Positions 50,454 to 63,480 are shown, numbered from the stretch's first letter. The stretch: DNA of 64,000 nucleotides from Otis tarda (GCA_026413225.1 CM048552.1:27827001-27891000), one strand, 5' to 3'. Numbers and translations are program-made. Notes: a model not told the origin generated them from the sequence alone.

Positions 50454-52890
50454 CTGCAGAGGCCAGAGAGGTCTGTGTGTTCATGCCTGTTCAAATCATA
50501 CAAACTATGAAGGTCTAGGATTAAAACCAGAGGCTGAAGGATGATGACCAAAACCTAGAAGCATTTGGTACTAAAGCAACTTCTGCAACACTCGCAGAAG
50601 AGTTTCTTCCTATGTTATACTTAACATGGAACATATCAAACAAACTATGGCATTCTACACTCAGACTAAACCCACTCTCTGTATCACAACCTCAGCACAC
50701 AAAATAACTAGACTCAAAACAGTAACATTAAAAAAAAAGTTAAAATAAAAGTAAAATTCATCTGGTGATAAGAGTTCTTGCCACCTTAATCTATATCAAC
50801 TCTCATTTTCCAATTACATCTAGAGAGTTGCATCAACTTTCAGAAGTATTGAGAAAGTCTTTTAAGTTTTTCCCTTATGCAAGATGTGCAGCTGGACTTC
50901 TCCTCGGCTCTCCGTTAAATGCCTTTTACCTAACCTCTCTGCACTTCTGCACTTTTCCTTTTCGGCCCAAGCACGGAGTATCTGACCCCACCCCCACTTT
51001 TTGTTGTGAAACTGGAACATGCCCAGCATTTTTTCCACAGTAGACAATTTATTTTTAAATCCAGGCTAAGAATGCAGCATAATATATTTTAAAACAAATG
51101 TTCTTCGTCATCATTTCCATAATACTTCAACCCCTTCACAGGAAATATGGTTCAGAACAGCAACAGAATAAAAAACAACAGTTTTCAATTAGCAAGTGTC
51201 CATTCTGGCCCGTTCTCCTACGGAAGGCTTTCTCTCCCAGCTGAGGAGAGAGAAGGTCTCTTCTACTGTAATGCCCAGTTACTTCTTAAAAGCACATCAT
51301 ACACACACAGAAGGTGAGGTTAAATGCCTGGTACCTCTAACAAGCTAGTTCACTCCTCCCTCTTTTTGCCTATAGCACTGATAAATAAAGGTGTGTTTTG
51401 TGTCCGTGACGAGGAAGGGTAGATGTTAGGTGTGAAGTGTCAGGTTCAAATTTTAAGGTTTTCTAAATTAAGCTTTTATAAATGCCAAGGCCATGGAGCT
51501 ACTTAATTTCAACCACAACCAGGAATTATTCCTTGCTTCCCCTGCTTACTGCATTAGAGTTTGGTACAAAAGTGCTCCTGCCATATAACGTAAAAGCAGA
51601 TGAATCGCTCCACTGCACTTAGGGATCCTGCAGGTAATAAGATACTGTATTGACTAAATGTATCTTACTACGTGAAGCTGGGGGAAAAAATAGGAAACAC
51701 TACTGCAAATAAATTTCCACTAAATTGCTACATTTCTTCTTTCCTTCAGTTGAATTATTACTTTAGCTTTGCTCACTGTCATGATTTTTTATTTTTATTT
51801 TTAAGTTCGTCCTACTAGAACAAGTAGGAATAGGCTGTATTTTAAATAATAAAAGTTATGTTGTTATTTTTCATACAAAATTAATAAAAACCACACACAA
51901 CTTAGGTTCAAACTACAAATTCATGACCAAACATGAAAACATACTTTTATTCATGTTCCCATGAACTTTTACCCATAGAAGACAGTGAGAAACCAGCTAC
52001 TGACACCACTCTGAGCAGGTCAGAACATTCAGAAAAAAAATGTAACAGGATAATGTCACCCTGGAATTAAATAAGTTGTGTAAAAAATCCAGTGGTAATC
52101 AAAACATACAACGATCTGACCTGTATTAAGCATTTTCTCTCAACTCCATTAAAAGCTTAAAGACAGTTATAAATACACTGTTTCCTAAAACAGGCTTAAC
52201 AGAGGCAACATGACCAGAATCATGGACCACGTCTGATGTTCAAACGCTAAAGCATTGCTTTAGCTAGCAGCATGGTTTGCCAAGCGGAAAGAACAGGATT
52301 TCTCTTAGAAAATACACTGCATCTGACAGTATTTGTGGAAAACAGTATCCTATGCCTATGTCTAGACCTTACACATCCACAGACCGGATGCTGTTTGAGT
52401 ACCTGTCATACTCTGAGGAGGAGAGGACATTCATGTCCATGGCCATTGAGCTCCCAAGGATACCTACTTTCCAGGCTGGTATTAACAGGACATTAAATAA
52501 GAAAAGCAGTTGCACGTCCACAGCTATTTTTGCAATTAGATTCCCTCAGAAAACCTATTTGTCATTGCTAATGAACAGGTTTCACCTTGTATTCCTGGTA
52601 GAGTCCAGTGGTCTCAGAACCAGGGCTCAGGACTCAGCCTCCTGGAGCCACCAGGTATTTGAGGCAGATGTCTCCCAGAGAAGGGGTATGGCCGTGTCAC
52701 TACCCTACTTGTACTTACATGGGACAATCTATCCAAAGAAACTAGCTAAACAAAATAAAGTTTCTAGTCACAAATGTCTTACTTTGAAAAACAACATAAA
52801 TCCAACACATCCTATCAGTTGGACCTTATCCCATCCTAAAGCCCTGGGTTTGTCCAAAACCCCAAATCCCAACAGTCCTCCTTGCCTCTT
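50454..52890. other. Non-coding; possible 3' UTR of the minus-strand gene in its right part
   Basis: The longest ORF in the window (205 codons, plus strand, 52277-52894) lies here and ends beside the stop of the minus-strand terminal exon. It has no recognisable domain and would be antisense to that gene's 3' UTR, so I treat it as non-coding. Confidence 0.4.
51946..51951 (-). promoter_or_regulatory. Candidate polyadenylation signal for the minus-strand exon at 53 kb
   Basis: TTTATT on the plus strand reads AATAAA on the minus strand, about 940 bases downstream of the stop codon at 52891. That would give a 3' UTR of about 0.95 kb. The hexamer is common in AT-rich DNA, and more copies lie a little further downstream near 51.79 kb, so the choice is a guess. 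Confidence 0.2.
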
Positions 52891-53158
52891 CTAATTTTTG
52901 TCTGTTAGGATAAAAGGCCTATAGGATCTCCTTTTTTCAACGGCATTCCTCTCGCTGTCCATGCAGTTCACAGAGCAGAAATCATCTCGGCTCACCAGCG
53001 TGGCTGAGTTCTGCCTAATTGCATGGGGAAGCTTTCTAAAGGCGGGGGCCTCGCTGGCAGAAAACAACTGCTGCAGTTGTGTGGAGTTCAGATCGTACCT
53101 CGCTGTGCCAGAAAATCTCCTCTGGCCCTGATAATGTCCATGAAGTATCACATCTGTG
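52891..53158 (-). CDS. Probable 3'-terminal coding exon of an unidentified gene
   Basis: Read on the minus strand, a pyrimidine-rich tract ending TTTCTATCTCAG (AG at 53160-53159) leads into 88 open codons ending in TAG at 52893-52891. The first exon base (53158) would complete a codon split by the intron, so the junction is phase 2. The peptide begins TDVILHGHYQGQRRFSG and ends EKRRSYRPFILTDKN. It is hydrophilic and has no signal peptide or membrane segment. It contains two basophilic-kinase-like motifs (RRFS and KRRS), a CSVNC cysteine pair and an NST triplet, which would fit a cytoplasmic tail. The segment is richer in G+C and CpG than its surroundings, as bird exons usually are. A possible minus-strand polyadenylation signal (AATAAA) lies at 51951-51946. 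I do not recognise the protein family. A long unspliced ORF or a retained pseudogene fragment remains possible. No other exon of the gene could be placed with confidence. Confidence 0.5.
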
Positions 53159-56100
53159 CTGAGATAGAAATGTTGTGAACCAGAACACAAGTTACAACTA
53201 TCAATGGTTTTCATACACCAGTATGGAACTCATAACTTTATACAGGGATATTTCACATATGCTTACAAACACACCTAAAAGCTCCTGAGCTTCTCACTTA
53301 CTAGTAAATAAAGAAAAAGTTAACAGTGATTCCTTAAGTTTCTGTTTCTGATTAATGCTGGAAATGAAAAACTGTTAACAAACCAACATCAGAAAGAAGA
53401 CAAATAGCTGGTAACCTAAAATAGAACCCTACGTACTGATTTGAAATAGAGAAGCAGGATTTTTCAAACACACCTACTGTTTGGAAAATTCTTCCAAGAT
53501 TATGGACGCTTCCAAGTTTATAAATGAAGTAGCAAGTAGTGCATAAAAGCTCCTTAATCTTGGCTTTAGAGAAAATTAGTAATGGAAAAATTCATCAAAG
53601 GTCTACGTCATACAAATTAACCAGTCAAAACCACAACACATAGTCAAGATCTTGTTATGGGTGAAACATTCCTGTGTATGACTTTACAACGTCAAACTTC
53701 TAACATCCACAATTATCTATAATTTCCCAACACTGTAAAACACTTTGACACTTCGTTGTAAACATTTTTCCAAAGAGGCAAATTTTAGGATCATAGAGCC
53801 ACGGAATGGGTTGGGTTGGAAGAGACCTTAACAGATCATCTAGTCCAACCTCCCTGCCATGGGTAGAGACATCTTTCACTATGCCAGGTTACATTGTGTT
53901 TAATGGTCAGACATTGGCAGAAGATTAATTTCCATCTCTCAGGCACAGGACTCATGTAACCTGCACACAGAGGTAGATACCACACGGTACATACAGGAGA
54001 GCAAACACTGAGTCTCTTGGAGGGTGAAGATATAGCCAAGAGCACCAAACGACTGGTTCAGCTACACCAGTAACTTCATCTCAATGACCTTCCTGTCTGC
54101 CATATGCTGTCCCTCTCCTCAATTCATAAATCTTGACAAAACTACATAAAAAGAAGGATGATTCTCAAGCAGTGTAAATAAATTGTAAAGCCAGTTTAGT
54201 CCCTGGAAGTAAGTGGATTTAGGACAGCTACAGAAGCAGTGATCAGATTCGGGGTTTATTCCTGGCAAGCTCCGCTTCAGCTCAACTAACCACCTTGATA
54301 CTTCATCAAACTTTGCAACCTTCTCCTAGCAATTTGGACAAGGAAGACATTGAATTCCTCAAACTTTGCTTTCAATGACTTGAAATTGGCTTCGCAACAA
54401 CCCATGGTTATTCTCAGGTGTCTGCCAGGTTGGCCTTACTCTCCCAGTGACAATGAGGCTGTGTCACCTCTTTCACTCGTGCCACAGGACACCTAACACC
54501 TATTCACATCCAGCTTTCAGCACTCCCCAGGTTACCCAAGAAGCATCAGACAGAAGGGTTTGCCTGAGGCTTCAACCACCTACAGAGCTCCAGAGGAAAC
54601 TCCGAAGCATGAAAAACTAAATCTGACAGCATTTTTAGTAAATAATGTTTTCCATTAGCTACAAGAGCTATAAAATTAAGGCTTCTGGTCAGTCAATGCC
54701 CTTCTGTTTCCATTTACGGTTAAGAATGCAAAAACTTGACCATAATTTCTTTCCCAAACTCTCGTCAGCCTGTTCCAATTTTGGGACAGAATTCAGTCTA
54801 GTCAAAAATATTTTTAAACAATGTGGTTTATTTATAATCAGAAAAAGTGATCTCAGTAATCATCAAAATTACTAGAAGTTACTAAATTTAAAACACAACG
54901 ACTGCATTTTCTTCTCTCCCTATACAGAGCAACAGATTGAGCAGAAAATCTAAGTGCTGCTGCACACAGCTCGACAGATTCCTCTCTCTCCCTGAACAGC
55001 TGCAGCTGGAGCCAGAAAAAAAAAAACCAAAACCCAAAAAGCAAAAACTCCCAAACCAGCCAAATAAATGTGATGTTAGGAATAGCAAAGAACATGAAAT
55101 AAATAATTTATGTATCATAGCTCACCTATACTTCATGAGTACTACCACCTTATCCAAAAAAGAAGATTGTAGAGGGAGATGTAGCAGTGGCAATAAAAAT
55201 TGTAAGATTAAAAAATAATTAGTATCATTTAGGTTACAGAAGAGTTAAAGGAGAAGGGATACTGTAAGTGTAGAACAAAGAAGCAGAAATGCAAAAAAGC
55301 AGCCATTCAATAAAATAAGGGACAAATTGAGAACTGTACAAGAAAACAGGCTTTTATAATTTACTTGCAACAGTCAGTACAAAAAGATGATGCTGAAGTC
55401 AAGAACTAGCAAAACTCAAATTTGGAATTACAATAAGACTATCCAGAAAAGTAACACAAGAAAAGCCCAGTGGCAAACTTGCATGTGAAAGTAAATTACA
55501 GATGAAGAAGGAGAGGCAGATTATGACTGGCACCTGCTCATGAAGAGTTATTTTACATCGTTGGCTGCATGTGGTATTACCTATTCCCAGGGGAAAAAAA
55601 TACAGCTTCTCCAAAAATAACCAACCTTCCAGCCTCCCCAGAACAATACTAGAAATGCCCTGAGTGACTCCACCACAGAGGTTTCAATGTTCTGCACAGT
55701 TTCTGGAGCACAGCCTACTAGCACACACAAAAACCCCTATGCTGCTCCAAAATATCAAGAACACATTAGAAACCCTGCTTTACAGGTAACAGGAAACTGT
55801 TCAACGATTTCCAGACTAACTTGAAGAAGCTTTCAAAATACATGATATTATGTTTGAACAGGAGACTTTTCTTCCCAAGTTAGCACCATGATCCGTCACG
55901 CTTACTCCAGCTATGTGACACTCTGCAAAAGCAAAAGGCAGGCTAAGGCTGTGGTCTGACGGGTATTCCTGGCTGCAGGTCAGGTGTTCAGTGTTCTTTC
56001 ACTGCAAACGCCTGTCGTCACTGCTCTCCCTACCTGGGCTAACCCCCAAAGGTCTGCTGGCGTAGCAGCACAGCAGTCAACCCATGTGCCAGCCCTGCCT

Positions 56101-58784
56101 GAGGGATGGAGGTCACAACCAGATCCAAGGAAAACCACTGTATGAAAAAAAGTGTTTGAGCTAACTGAGACCACTTCATCCTGCCACATCTGTCCAGATG
56201 TACACCTGGTTTTGTAGCACAAGTCAAGTGGGCAACAGCAATGAGGCATTTCCCATAGAAGGCTTCAAGTACATTGGCTTTCACGCTGAATGAGATCTAA
56301 CCATGATTCACTTGGTTTCTACTCTCTGTACTCCCAGGTCAGGGCTATGTAACAGCCAGGGATTCATTTGCCTTTGGAGTAAAAATGTCAAGATTTTGCC
56401 TCCACTAAGATTTCATGGCAGTATTGCAAAAGGCAGAAAGAGACAAAAATCACTCTTTTGGTAATGAAGACACTGCTTATCAAGCATCATTTCCCACTCT
56501 CCCACACAACACACTGAACTCGTACATCTGATCACTGGAAATGAACTTTCATGACAATTAAACCCCATCCTTCCTGCCCATTGATTTTCAATCGAAGGAC
56601 CTTCTCCAGGAAAGCAGTCAACCTAGTTCCAAGCATGAGTAGAAGAAATTAAAACAAATGCTAGCAAAGATGCCATAACTTTTATATTCCCTGCAATGGC
56701 TCCTCGAGGGTTTCACAAAGGATGCAAGTATGGAAAGGAAGCTTTATGTTCTCACCCTCCTCACAGAACTAGATGTTCAGAGCTTTTCACCCAGATTTAT
56801 TTTTTAAATTGTAAAAAAGAAAGTGACACATGGATTTTGAGTCCTTTCTGTATCATTGTCTGTGTTGCTCCACATGCTGCGCAATTTGGGAAGGCGTTGT
56901 GGTGACATGGCTGAAGCAAGGGAAAAGTAAATTCAAATATAAGTGAAGGGGGAGTGTGAAAATTACCACTCATTTAAGAACTGGTGAGCAAATGAGAATT
57001 TGATACTCAAAAGTTATTGGATAACACTTGAGAAATAATACATCAGGCATTATTTGGCTTTTCCTTTACATATGAAGAATTGTTTATCATACAAAATATG
57101 CAGTAAACCCCACTCATATTTCACATTCACTTGTATGTTCTCAGCTTCAGATGTTACACAGTTGGACAACTGTTCAAAGTACTTCCATGGGAAGCTACTT
57201 AATAGGTAAATTTCTTTTAATTGTTCTGACCTTGCCATTGCTGTTTGGCATTAAAAGACGTCGTAAGCTAAGGAAGGGCTGAGGGCTTGCCTACCAAGGC
57301 AGGTATTTTTTTAAAGTCACTGCCTTTCCAATTAACATACTATTTTATACCATGTTAAACGCAAGAGAGAACAAGACTGAAATATATATTATGCAAAGAG
57401 ATGAAGGAGATGACTCACCAGAACAGAACACCTAGCCCTACACCCTTGATGTTCAATGTGAGTTGCTGGTAGCCATACAAATATGTTTTCTTAGTTAAGC
57501 TGCTGCCTTGATAGACACTAACAAATACTTTTACTCCATTTATGTATATCTGTCATAAAAACACACCACAGCTGAGATTGCTCTTACTAGAATACTTTAC
57601 AGACAAAAATTTTAAGTATTTAAATTTCTTCTACCCTAGTACGCCTCATTGTAAGTCTCCTCAGCTGAGGTAGTCCTTCACTTACAACAAGCCACACACA
57701 TGCAAATCAATGTAATGACCATGACACAGGGGGGAAGCTGGCATTACAAAACTCCAAGACCTGCTCAGTCAGCACTCGGCAACCTACTCTAAACCGTACC
57801 TGCAATGACATTTTTCATCTTTTATCCCTAACATTTATCTTTGGTCTGTCCGGATAGATCACACAAAGGTGGGAGCTAGCATTTAATACACAGCCGTATG
57901 AAGACTAATCACCTGAGCCCCAACCTAGTTGAAACTCCCCAAATAAGCTCATGGATAAAACCCCAAATAAGTAGATGTGCGCTATTCCAGCGGCCCCTGA
58001 TGTTGAAGAGTCTATTTTAACTGTCTGAGCAGCTGCAAACACCTACATACTTGTATTTTTAAATGATGCTATTGTGTATACACAAAATATTAATGACAGT
58101 CCAGAGCAAGAACATAAAGCAGCTGGAGAAGAAACTGAATGAACAGAACTCAGGCTTGGTTGATTTTATTTATATAAGAATTACAATTTATAAAGAAAAA
58201 CATGCTATATGATTCTTTTAGCAAGGCAGACAAAAGCATCAAAGGAAAGCCATGACTTACTTCCTGACAAAATCCTGACTAAAAAAAAAAAAGGCAAATG
58301 CTAAAAATGAGCAATGTATGTATTATTCTTTTATAAAGATGATATTGAATCAAGAGGGGCATTTTTCAAGACTTGCATCAGGGTCCACAGTTACAGGTGC
58401 CCAAATGGATCTGCTGTATTTGCAGGGGGGTGGGGTGGGGATTAAAAAAATAACCACCACCTTTCATTTGTCTGTACATACACCAAACCAACAACAAAAC
58501 CACATCTGAATGTATACGTCAATGTTGAGACAGATGATACATGAGATCCATCTAATAACAACTGGTGAGGAGTCAGACCTTCAGGAAATGAAGCTGAATT
58601 TGCTGTTTGTACAGAATAAGCCCACCAGAGCCCGCCACATATCAGACTGTGCTTATTATGGGGCCCACACGAAAACATGCTGAGTCGTGGTCCAGGGAAG
58701 GGCTGCACGTGCAGATATGTTCTACACCAGCCTTCAAAGACGGCCTTCTCGCCTCCAGCTGCCCGACCCTCTCCCACCGCTCAG
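53159..58784. other. Probable intron of the minus-strand gene; unique sequence
   Basis: It contains one CR1 end (53787-53890). A splice-bounded minus-strand interval near 56.02-56.09 kb (CCATCCCTCAG acceptor, GTAGGG donor) has one open frame but does not fit the phase of the terminal exon. I see nothing else. Confidence 0.4.
53787..53890 (-). mobile_element. CR1 LINE 3' end, short and diverged
   Basis: The plus strand reads AGGATCATAGAGCCACGGAA, then TTGGGTTGGAAGAGACC and CATCTAGTCCAACCTCCCTG. This is the reverse of a CR1 terminus. About 100 bases survive. It lies 0.63 kb from the terminal-exon acceptor at 53158, in what would be that gene's last intron. Confidence 0.92.
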
Positions 58785-58906
58785 CACAGGTGGTACACGG
58801 TCTTCGGGGGGCAGCTGCTCAACCACTGCCATCTGCTGCCCAACGCTTCAGGATAAACTTGCATGAGGATTCCAGAGCCTTAAAAATGATAAGCAGTGAA
58901 CTTTAG
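58785..58906 (+). other. Weak 3'-exon candidate after a long pyrimidine tract
   Basis: The tract from about 58745 to 58784 is nearly all pyrimidine and ends in CAG. After it, one plus-strand frame stays open to a TAG at 58904-58906 (peptide ending ALKMISSEL). A second frame (starting HRWYTVFGGQLL) stops sooner. The minus strand across 58442-58777 is also open for 111 codons, so reading-frame evidence does not settle the strand. No polyadenylation signal follows closely. I recognise no protein family. Confidence 0.2.
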
Positions 58907-59295
58907 GTCTGTAAAAGTGCTTTATGGCTTTAATGGCTGAGGCAGCGGGTTGAGCAAAGGCAGACAAATATGAGACATCTTAAGTCAACAACCAGTCTTC
59001 TAGTCCTGCATTTTTCATTTTTTTGTCCTACTTAAGATAGTCTGGCTTTACTGCAGTCACTGTTGTTCTTTCAATTTACTGAAGCCCAGGACCTCATCTT
59101 TCATCTGATGTTGTAAAAGCAATGTAGAGGACCACCTCAAAAGCAGACTTCTGAAGGTCAAGGGTGGGATGTGACTTTGCCTTACAGCTACATCAGTTGT
59201 AGGATGGCCTTAGAACTATATTTCTTACCTATCACATGACTCCGTTCAACTTAATACTTCCCCTCTGTGGATAATTTGGTGCGATATAATGACTG

Positions 59296-59505
59296 TTACA
59301 GATTTCCACTTGTGTGTGAAGGGTCTCCATCACATTCACAAGTTTGCTGCATGGGGCTGTGTCTGAGCGGGCATGTGTCCGCTACCAGAAACCGATTTTC
59401 CACAGACCGCAGCCGCCTCTCCTTGGTCCTGTATGCCTCCCGTGTCTTTAACAGGATGCCCTCTAGTGCATAAAGTGTACATGGACTTTTCCACTTCTGC
59501 CCACA
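59296..59505 (-). other. CpG-rich exon-like patch open on both strands
   Basis: On the minus strand 70 codons are open between stops. The middle reads LLKTREAYRTKERRLRSVEN, and the third codon positions there are strongly G/C. The plus strand also has an open frame across the same bases (ending YASRVFNRMPSSA and a stop near 59473). No convincing splice acceptor bounds the minus-strand frame, and the donors present (for example GTAGCG near 59386) are mediocre. None of them gives the phase needed to join directly to the terminal exon at 53 kb. It could be an exon, an old processed fragment or a conserved element. Strand and nature are undecided. Confidence 0.3.
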
Positions 59506-62500
59506 TCACTGCATATTAAATGAAAAAATGTTTAAGGCGAGGCATGCTGCAGGGCCCAGCCCAAGCGCTAAAGAAGGGACCAGGAAGGAACTAGCAAAGA
59601 GAAGGGGAAAAAAATACCTGCAAACCAATAGTGTAGAACAAAAGTCTGATCCTACTGTTCCCATCTGAATAGCAACCACTAGGAAATGGAAGTGACTCAA
59701 ATGCAAGCGCATTGGCTTCTAGCTAGTTTTCTGCATGATGAACATCTGCTGAATTGAAAGTATAATTTTATCCCTTTCATAAACAAATGCAATGAATCCT
59801 TTCCACCCAACTTAAACTGCAAGATGCCAAATGGTAACTCTAACGGTCTCTGTAAATAAATATAGTTTATTTTGTTCACTATAAATCAAGAACAGAATTC
59901 AAACTTCAGACCGTTCCCATCTACTGCCACGCAGTGTTGCGATCCCCTAATCAGAGGGACCCATATTTTTAAAAAAATGTTGAGGACCTGAGTCAGCCAA
60001 TGTTTCTCTTGCTGAGAAAGCAAACACACTGCAACGAAATTTGTTTGAACTGGCATGCATTTTTGGTTTTTTATTATTTTATGGTGTTCTCACATCTCTC
60101 ATTAATATTAACTTTATTCCAAACTGAGAGCGAAACTTCCTGCAAAATCAATGGCTACGACGCGCAGTACAGAATAACTGGAGAGTGTAAAGAATTCTTT
60201 ACAGAGTAAAAGGACATTGTGCCATTATAGATGCATGTATTATATTGTATATCTGATATTTAATTATTTTCCTACAGCTAGTAAAGAACTTTCTGGTTTA
60301 TTACTATGCTTATATACTATAAAATGTATATAAATAAGTACATATTAATAAGTAAACTAATGGCTGACTAAAGCACTTAGGTGACGAAATGCCATGGGTG
60401 CTTGTGAAAACATTGCCCTGTAGATACAATTCCAGCCTGTGTGTTTGAAATACATGCCCCAAGCAAACTAATGCTATAAAACGGCACAGAGAAGATACTT
60501 TTAATATCAATTTATTTTCCTCTTAAAGCCCAAAGGCAGATAAAAATCTAAGGAGGGAAGGGGAAAGGAAGAGGACAAAGCCCATAATTAAAGGGCAGGC
60601 TCGGGTACAGCTGGTAAGGGCACGGCTATAGGATACTGCTTCCATATACAAATAAAAATAGGTGCAGAGAACTGCAGAGCCTGTCCTGCACAAGACACAT
60701 TGCTACTTACTCCATCAGCGTAATGAGTTTCTGATCCTTATGCAAAGAGAAATTTTCTGAAGGGCTAAGCCCAGGACCCTCACTGCTGCAGCCTGCAGTG
60801 CCTGTCACGCGAGACCCCGCGATGTCGCCCCCCTTGAACCCCACCAGCCCCTTTGCTCCTTAAAACAAAGGCGTTTGTGAGAAAAGGCTCCACAACATTT
60901 CACAGCTCCTGGCATGCTTCTCCCTTAAATGCTTCTCTGTCACACTAGATTAGAAAAGGAAAAAAAACCTGCAAAATTAAACAAGAGAGATTTTGGTTGG
61001 CAGGCCTTTCATTATTCATTTACTGTTTATTATTGACTTTTGTGCCTGTGCAGAAGGGTCACGTGCATGCATGCTGGAAAGAAGACAACTGCAATTTACA
61101 GAGGGCTGTGTATGTACGGGAGCTCAATGGCCAGAGAAGCTCTCCATGGATTCTCTCCCTGCCTGGTTTTTTTTTTAGGTTGGTTGCTTTTAAACTAAGA
61201 AAGTGTCCAGTGTTCACCCTGGGCTAAACCAACAAACCGCCTCTGTAGCTCTAAGGGCCCAGGCTCCAAGGGTTCACTGCAAAGCTGCAAAGGGATCGTA
61301 ATCTGGATGGGAAGATCTGGGATCCCACCATCCTGGGTGATCCCCAGCGTGGCAGCTGCTCTCACAATGAACCAAGCTGGGTCAGCATATACAGCTACTG
61401 ATCTGCCTTACGAAAGCCAACTGGTGACTGCGTCTCGTTTGCACCAACAAACAAAACAGCCCCTAAGAGCCCTCCTGTAAAGGGGAGAGCAGAGAGGTGT
61501 GCAAACTCACACATTTCTGCCATCCAGTAAGAGGAACTCCACTTTGTCTGTGGAAGAACAGATTCATAATGAAGATACTACAGGATATTTATTTCAGGCC
61601 TGTATTACTAGCTCACCTAAGGAAAGCAGCAAACAATGCTGACCATCGCTGACTCTGCATCCCAACTGACAGAGTATTTGTAGACCTGCATATTTATAGA
61701 TCTAGACCCTCAAATTCACAGGGGACAGTACTATATAGTTATTCAGAAACTTAAATAAAACCAATTGCTTAATGAGGATGTTGTTCCATAATCAGTCATT
61801 GCCAGCTTGAATGTGGCCTGCAGAAAAATGGGGGATTTGAGATCTACCTGAGCTCTAGAAGAGAGCAGAATAGCACTTCAAGCACCCAGAATCTTCAGCT
61901 GAATGATTTACTAATTACTGGATTTGGTTTATAGAACACAAAATTTGTCATATTGTCAGAGAGCTCACAATACCTTGTAAAACTGAACATTTATCTTGCA
62001 ATTCCAGGAATTCGAAAAAGCGTGTGAGAAGACTGATTAAAACTCTTTAAATGTAAAAGCATATAAGAAACTTCACCATTTAGTTTCAGACAAGTTGTTT
62101 TTTTCTAACACATGATACTTACTAAATATCTTTATTTCACGCTGTCTAAGCTGCACTGCTACCAGTTCTCAGTTTCTTAATACCTGTGATGTTCCAAACA
62201 CAGGGAAGCAGCAAATGTGCAGCATTATTTCAGGTGGCTGGGTGGTTGTTTGGGAGCCATTCACACCAAATACCTTCTTCTACCATGATCTAATGTAAAA
62301 AAAACTCTTGGGGTAACACAGTCATTTCACTAGAGTCAGTAGAAGCTTTGCCAATTGCTTCAAGGAGGCAACATAGACTTTCTCAAAACAATTGTGTAAA
62401 GTTAAATTCAATTTCTACCTCATTTAGCCTCAGCCAAGGCTTTAAAATAAAGCAACACTAACTCTGTACAAGTAACATCCACAAGACCTGGGATGTTCAA

Positions 62501-63114
62501 AGATACCCCTCTGCTTTGGTGGAGGACAAAAGGCACAGAAATAGAATTGTATTTGCTAAAAGTCAGACTGATTGTATCTTAAGAGTTGTATAAAACCACT
62601 TAATATATATCAAAATAAACCCAGCAAACCAGTAAGATTACTTCAACAAAATAATGAGACAGCAGGGGAAGAAATAGCATACAGTAGTCCCCAAAACAAA
62701 GTGAACACTTATTTCACTTTTGAATGGGAACAAAACTGTTGAATGTGGAGGAAAAAAAATAATAAAAATAAGTGCAAGAAAGGAGATACTGTGACAGGAG
62801 AAACAAAGACATAATTCAAAGAGCTTAACACATTCAAGACATGGCTGAGTGTGAGATGAAGGGAATATACATCAATCATCTTACTGAAAGAAGTGGCATT
62901 TGAAAAATCAAGCCCAGCATCAAGACAGTTTTAATAAACTGATGAAACTCCCCAAACTATGCCAGAATACCTCATATTTCTTTATTTAATACACAGACTC
63001 AAGCTACTGCACTACTGACAAAGCAGTACTATGTGAAACTTCAGAATTTTAAAGATAACAGTAAATTAAGCAATAGAGGTAAACGAAAAATTGGATAAAA
63101 TGCAAAATAAATAA
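59506..63114. other. Unique non-coding sequence, partly very AT-rich
   Basis: AT-rich DNA with TATAT-type stretches occupies 60230-60360. A small CpG-containing patch lies at 60790-60840. No gene or transposable-element motif is visible before the LINE remnant. Confidence 0.45.
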
Positions 63115-63480
63115 ATCATGTCAGACCAACCAGATGTGTCTCTTATTAAAAATAGCTAATTTTCTAGCCAAGAAAAATGAATGGCTCTAAATTGTCTGGA
63201 TTTCAGTAAAGTATTCGACAGTGCCATAGGAAGACAGTTAAAACAGGAGAGGTGGGGAAGAGAGAGAGGAACTGGCAGAGATGGAGAAACTGCAGCTTGC
63301 CTGGGAGCACTGGGCTACAAGGGGAGCCCATGGGGCTGTCAACTGAACCTTATTGAATATTTTCATTACCAAAACCAGAAAGGTGCAGAAGGTGGCTGGT
63401 ATGAGCAGCAAGAGAAACCGTATCAAAGTTAATGGTGCAAAGGGTGAGGGACCAGCAAGGGTTCCTCCTCACAGCTGGAG
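63115..63480 (+). mobile_element. Degenerate LINE (CR1-like) reverse-transcriptase remnant
   Basis: CATGTCAGACCAACCAGATG (from 63117) resembles the conserved stretch that precedes the reverse-transcriptase motif in CR1-type LINEs. At 63196-63219 the plus-strand frame reads LDFSKVFD, close to the conserved LDFSKAFD motif that carries a catalytic aspartate. The following 200 bases align poorly. GTTAATGGTGCAAAG and GGGTTCCTCCTCACAGC near 63428-63474 may be the next conserved block. It is an old copy, and its outer edges are guesses. Confidence 0.5.

Noticed and set aside
56024..56088. Possible minus-strand exon between CCATCCCTCAG and GTAGGG
   Set aside because: It is open in one frame only, the peptide has no resemblance to any family, and its end phase does not fit the terminal exon at 53158.
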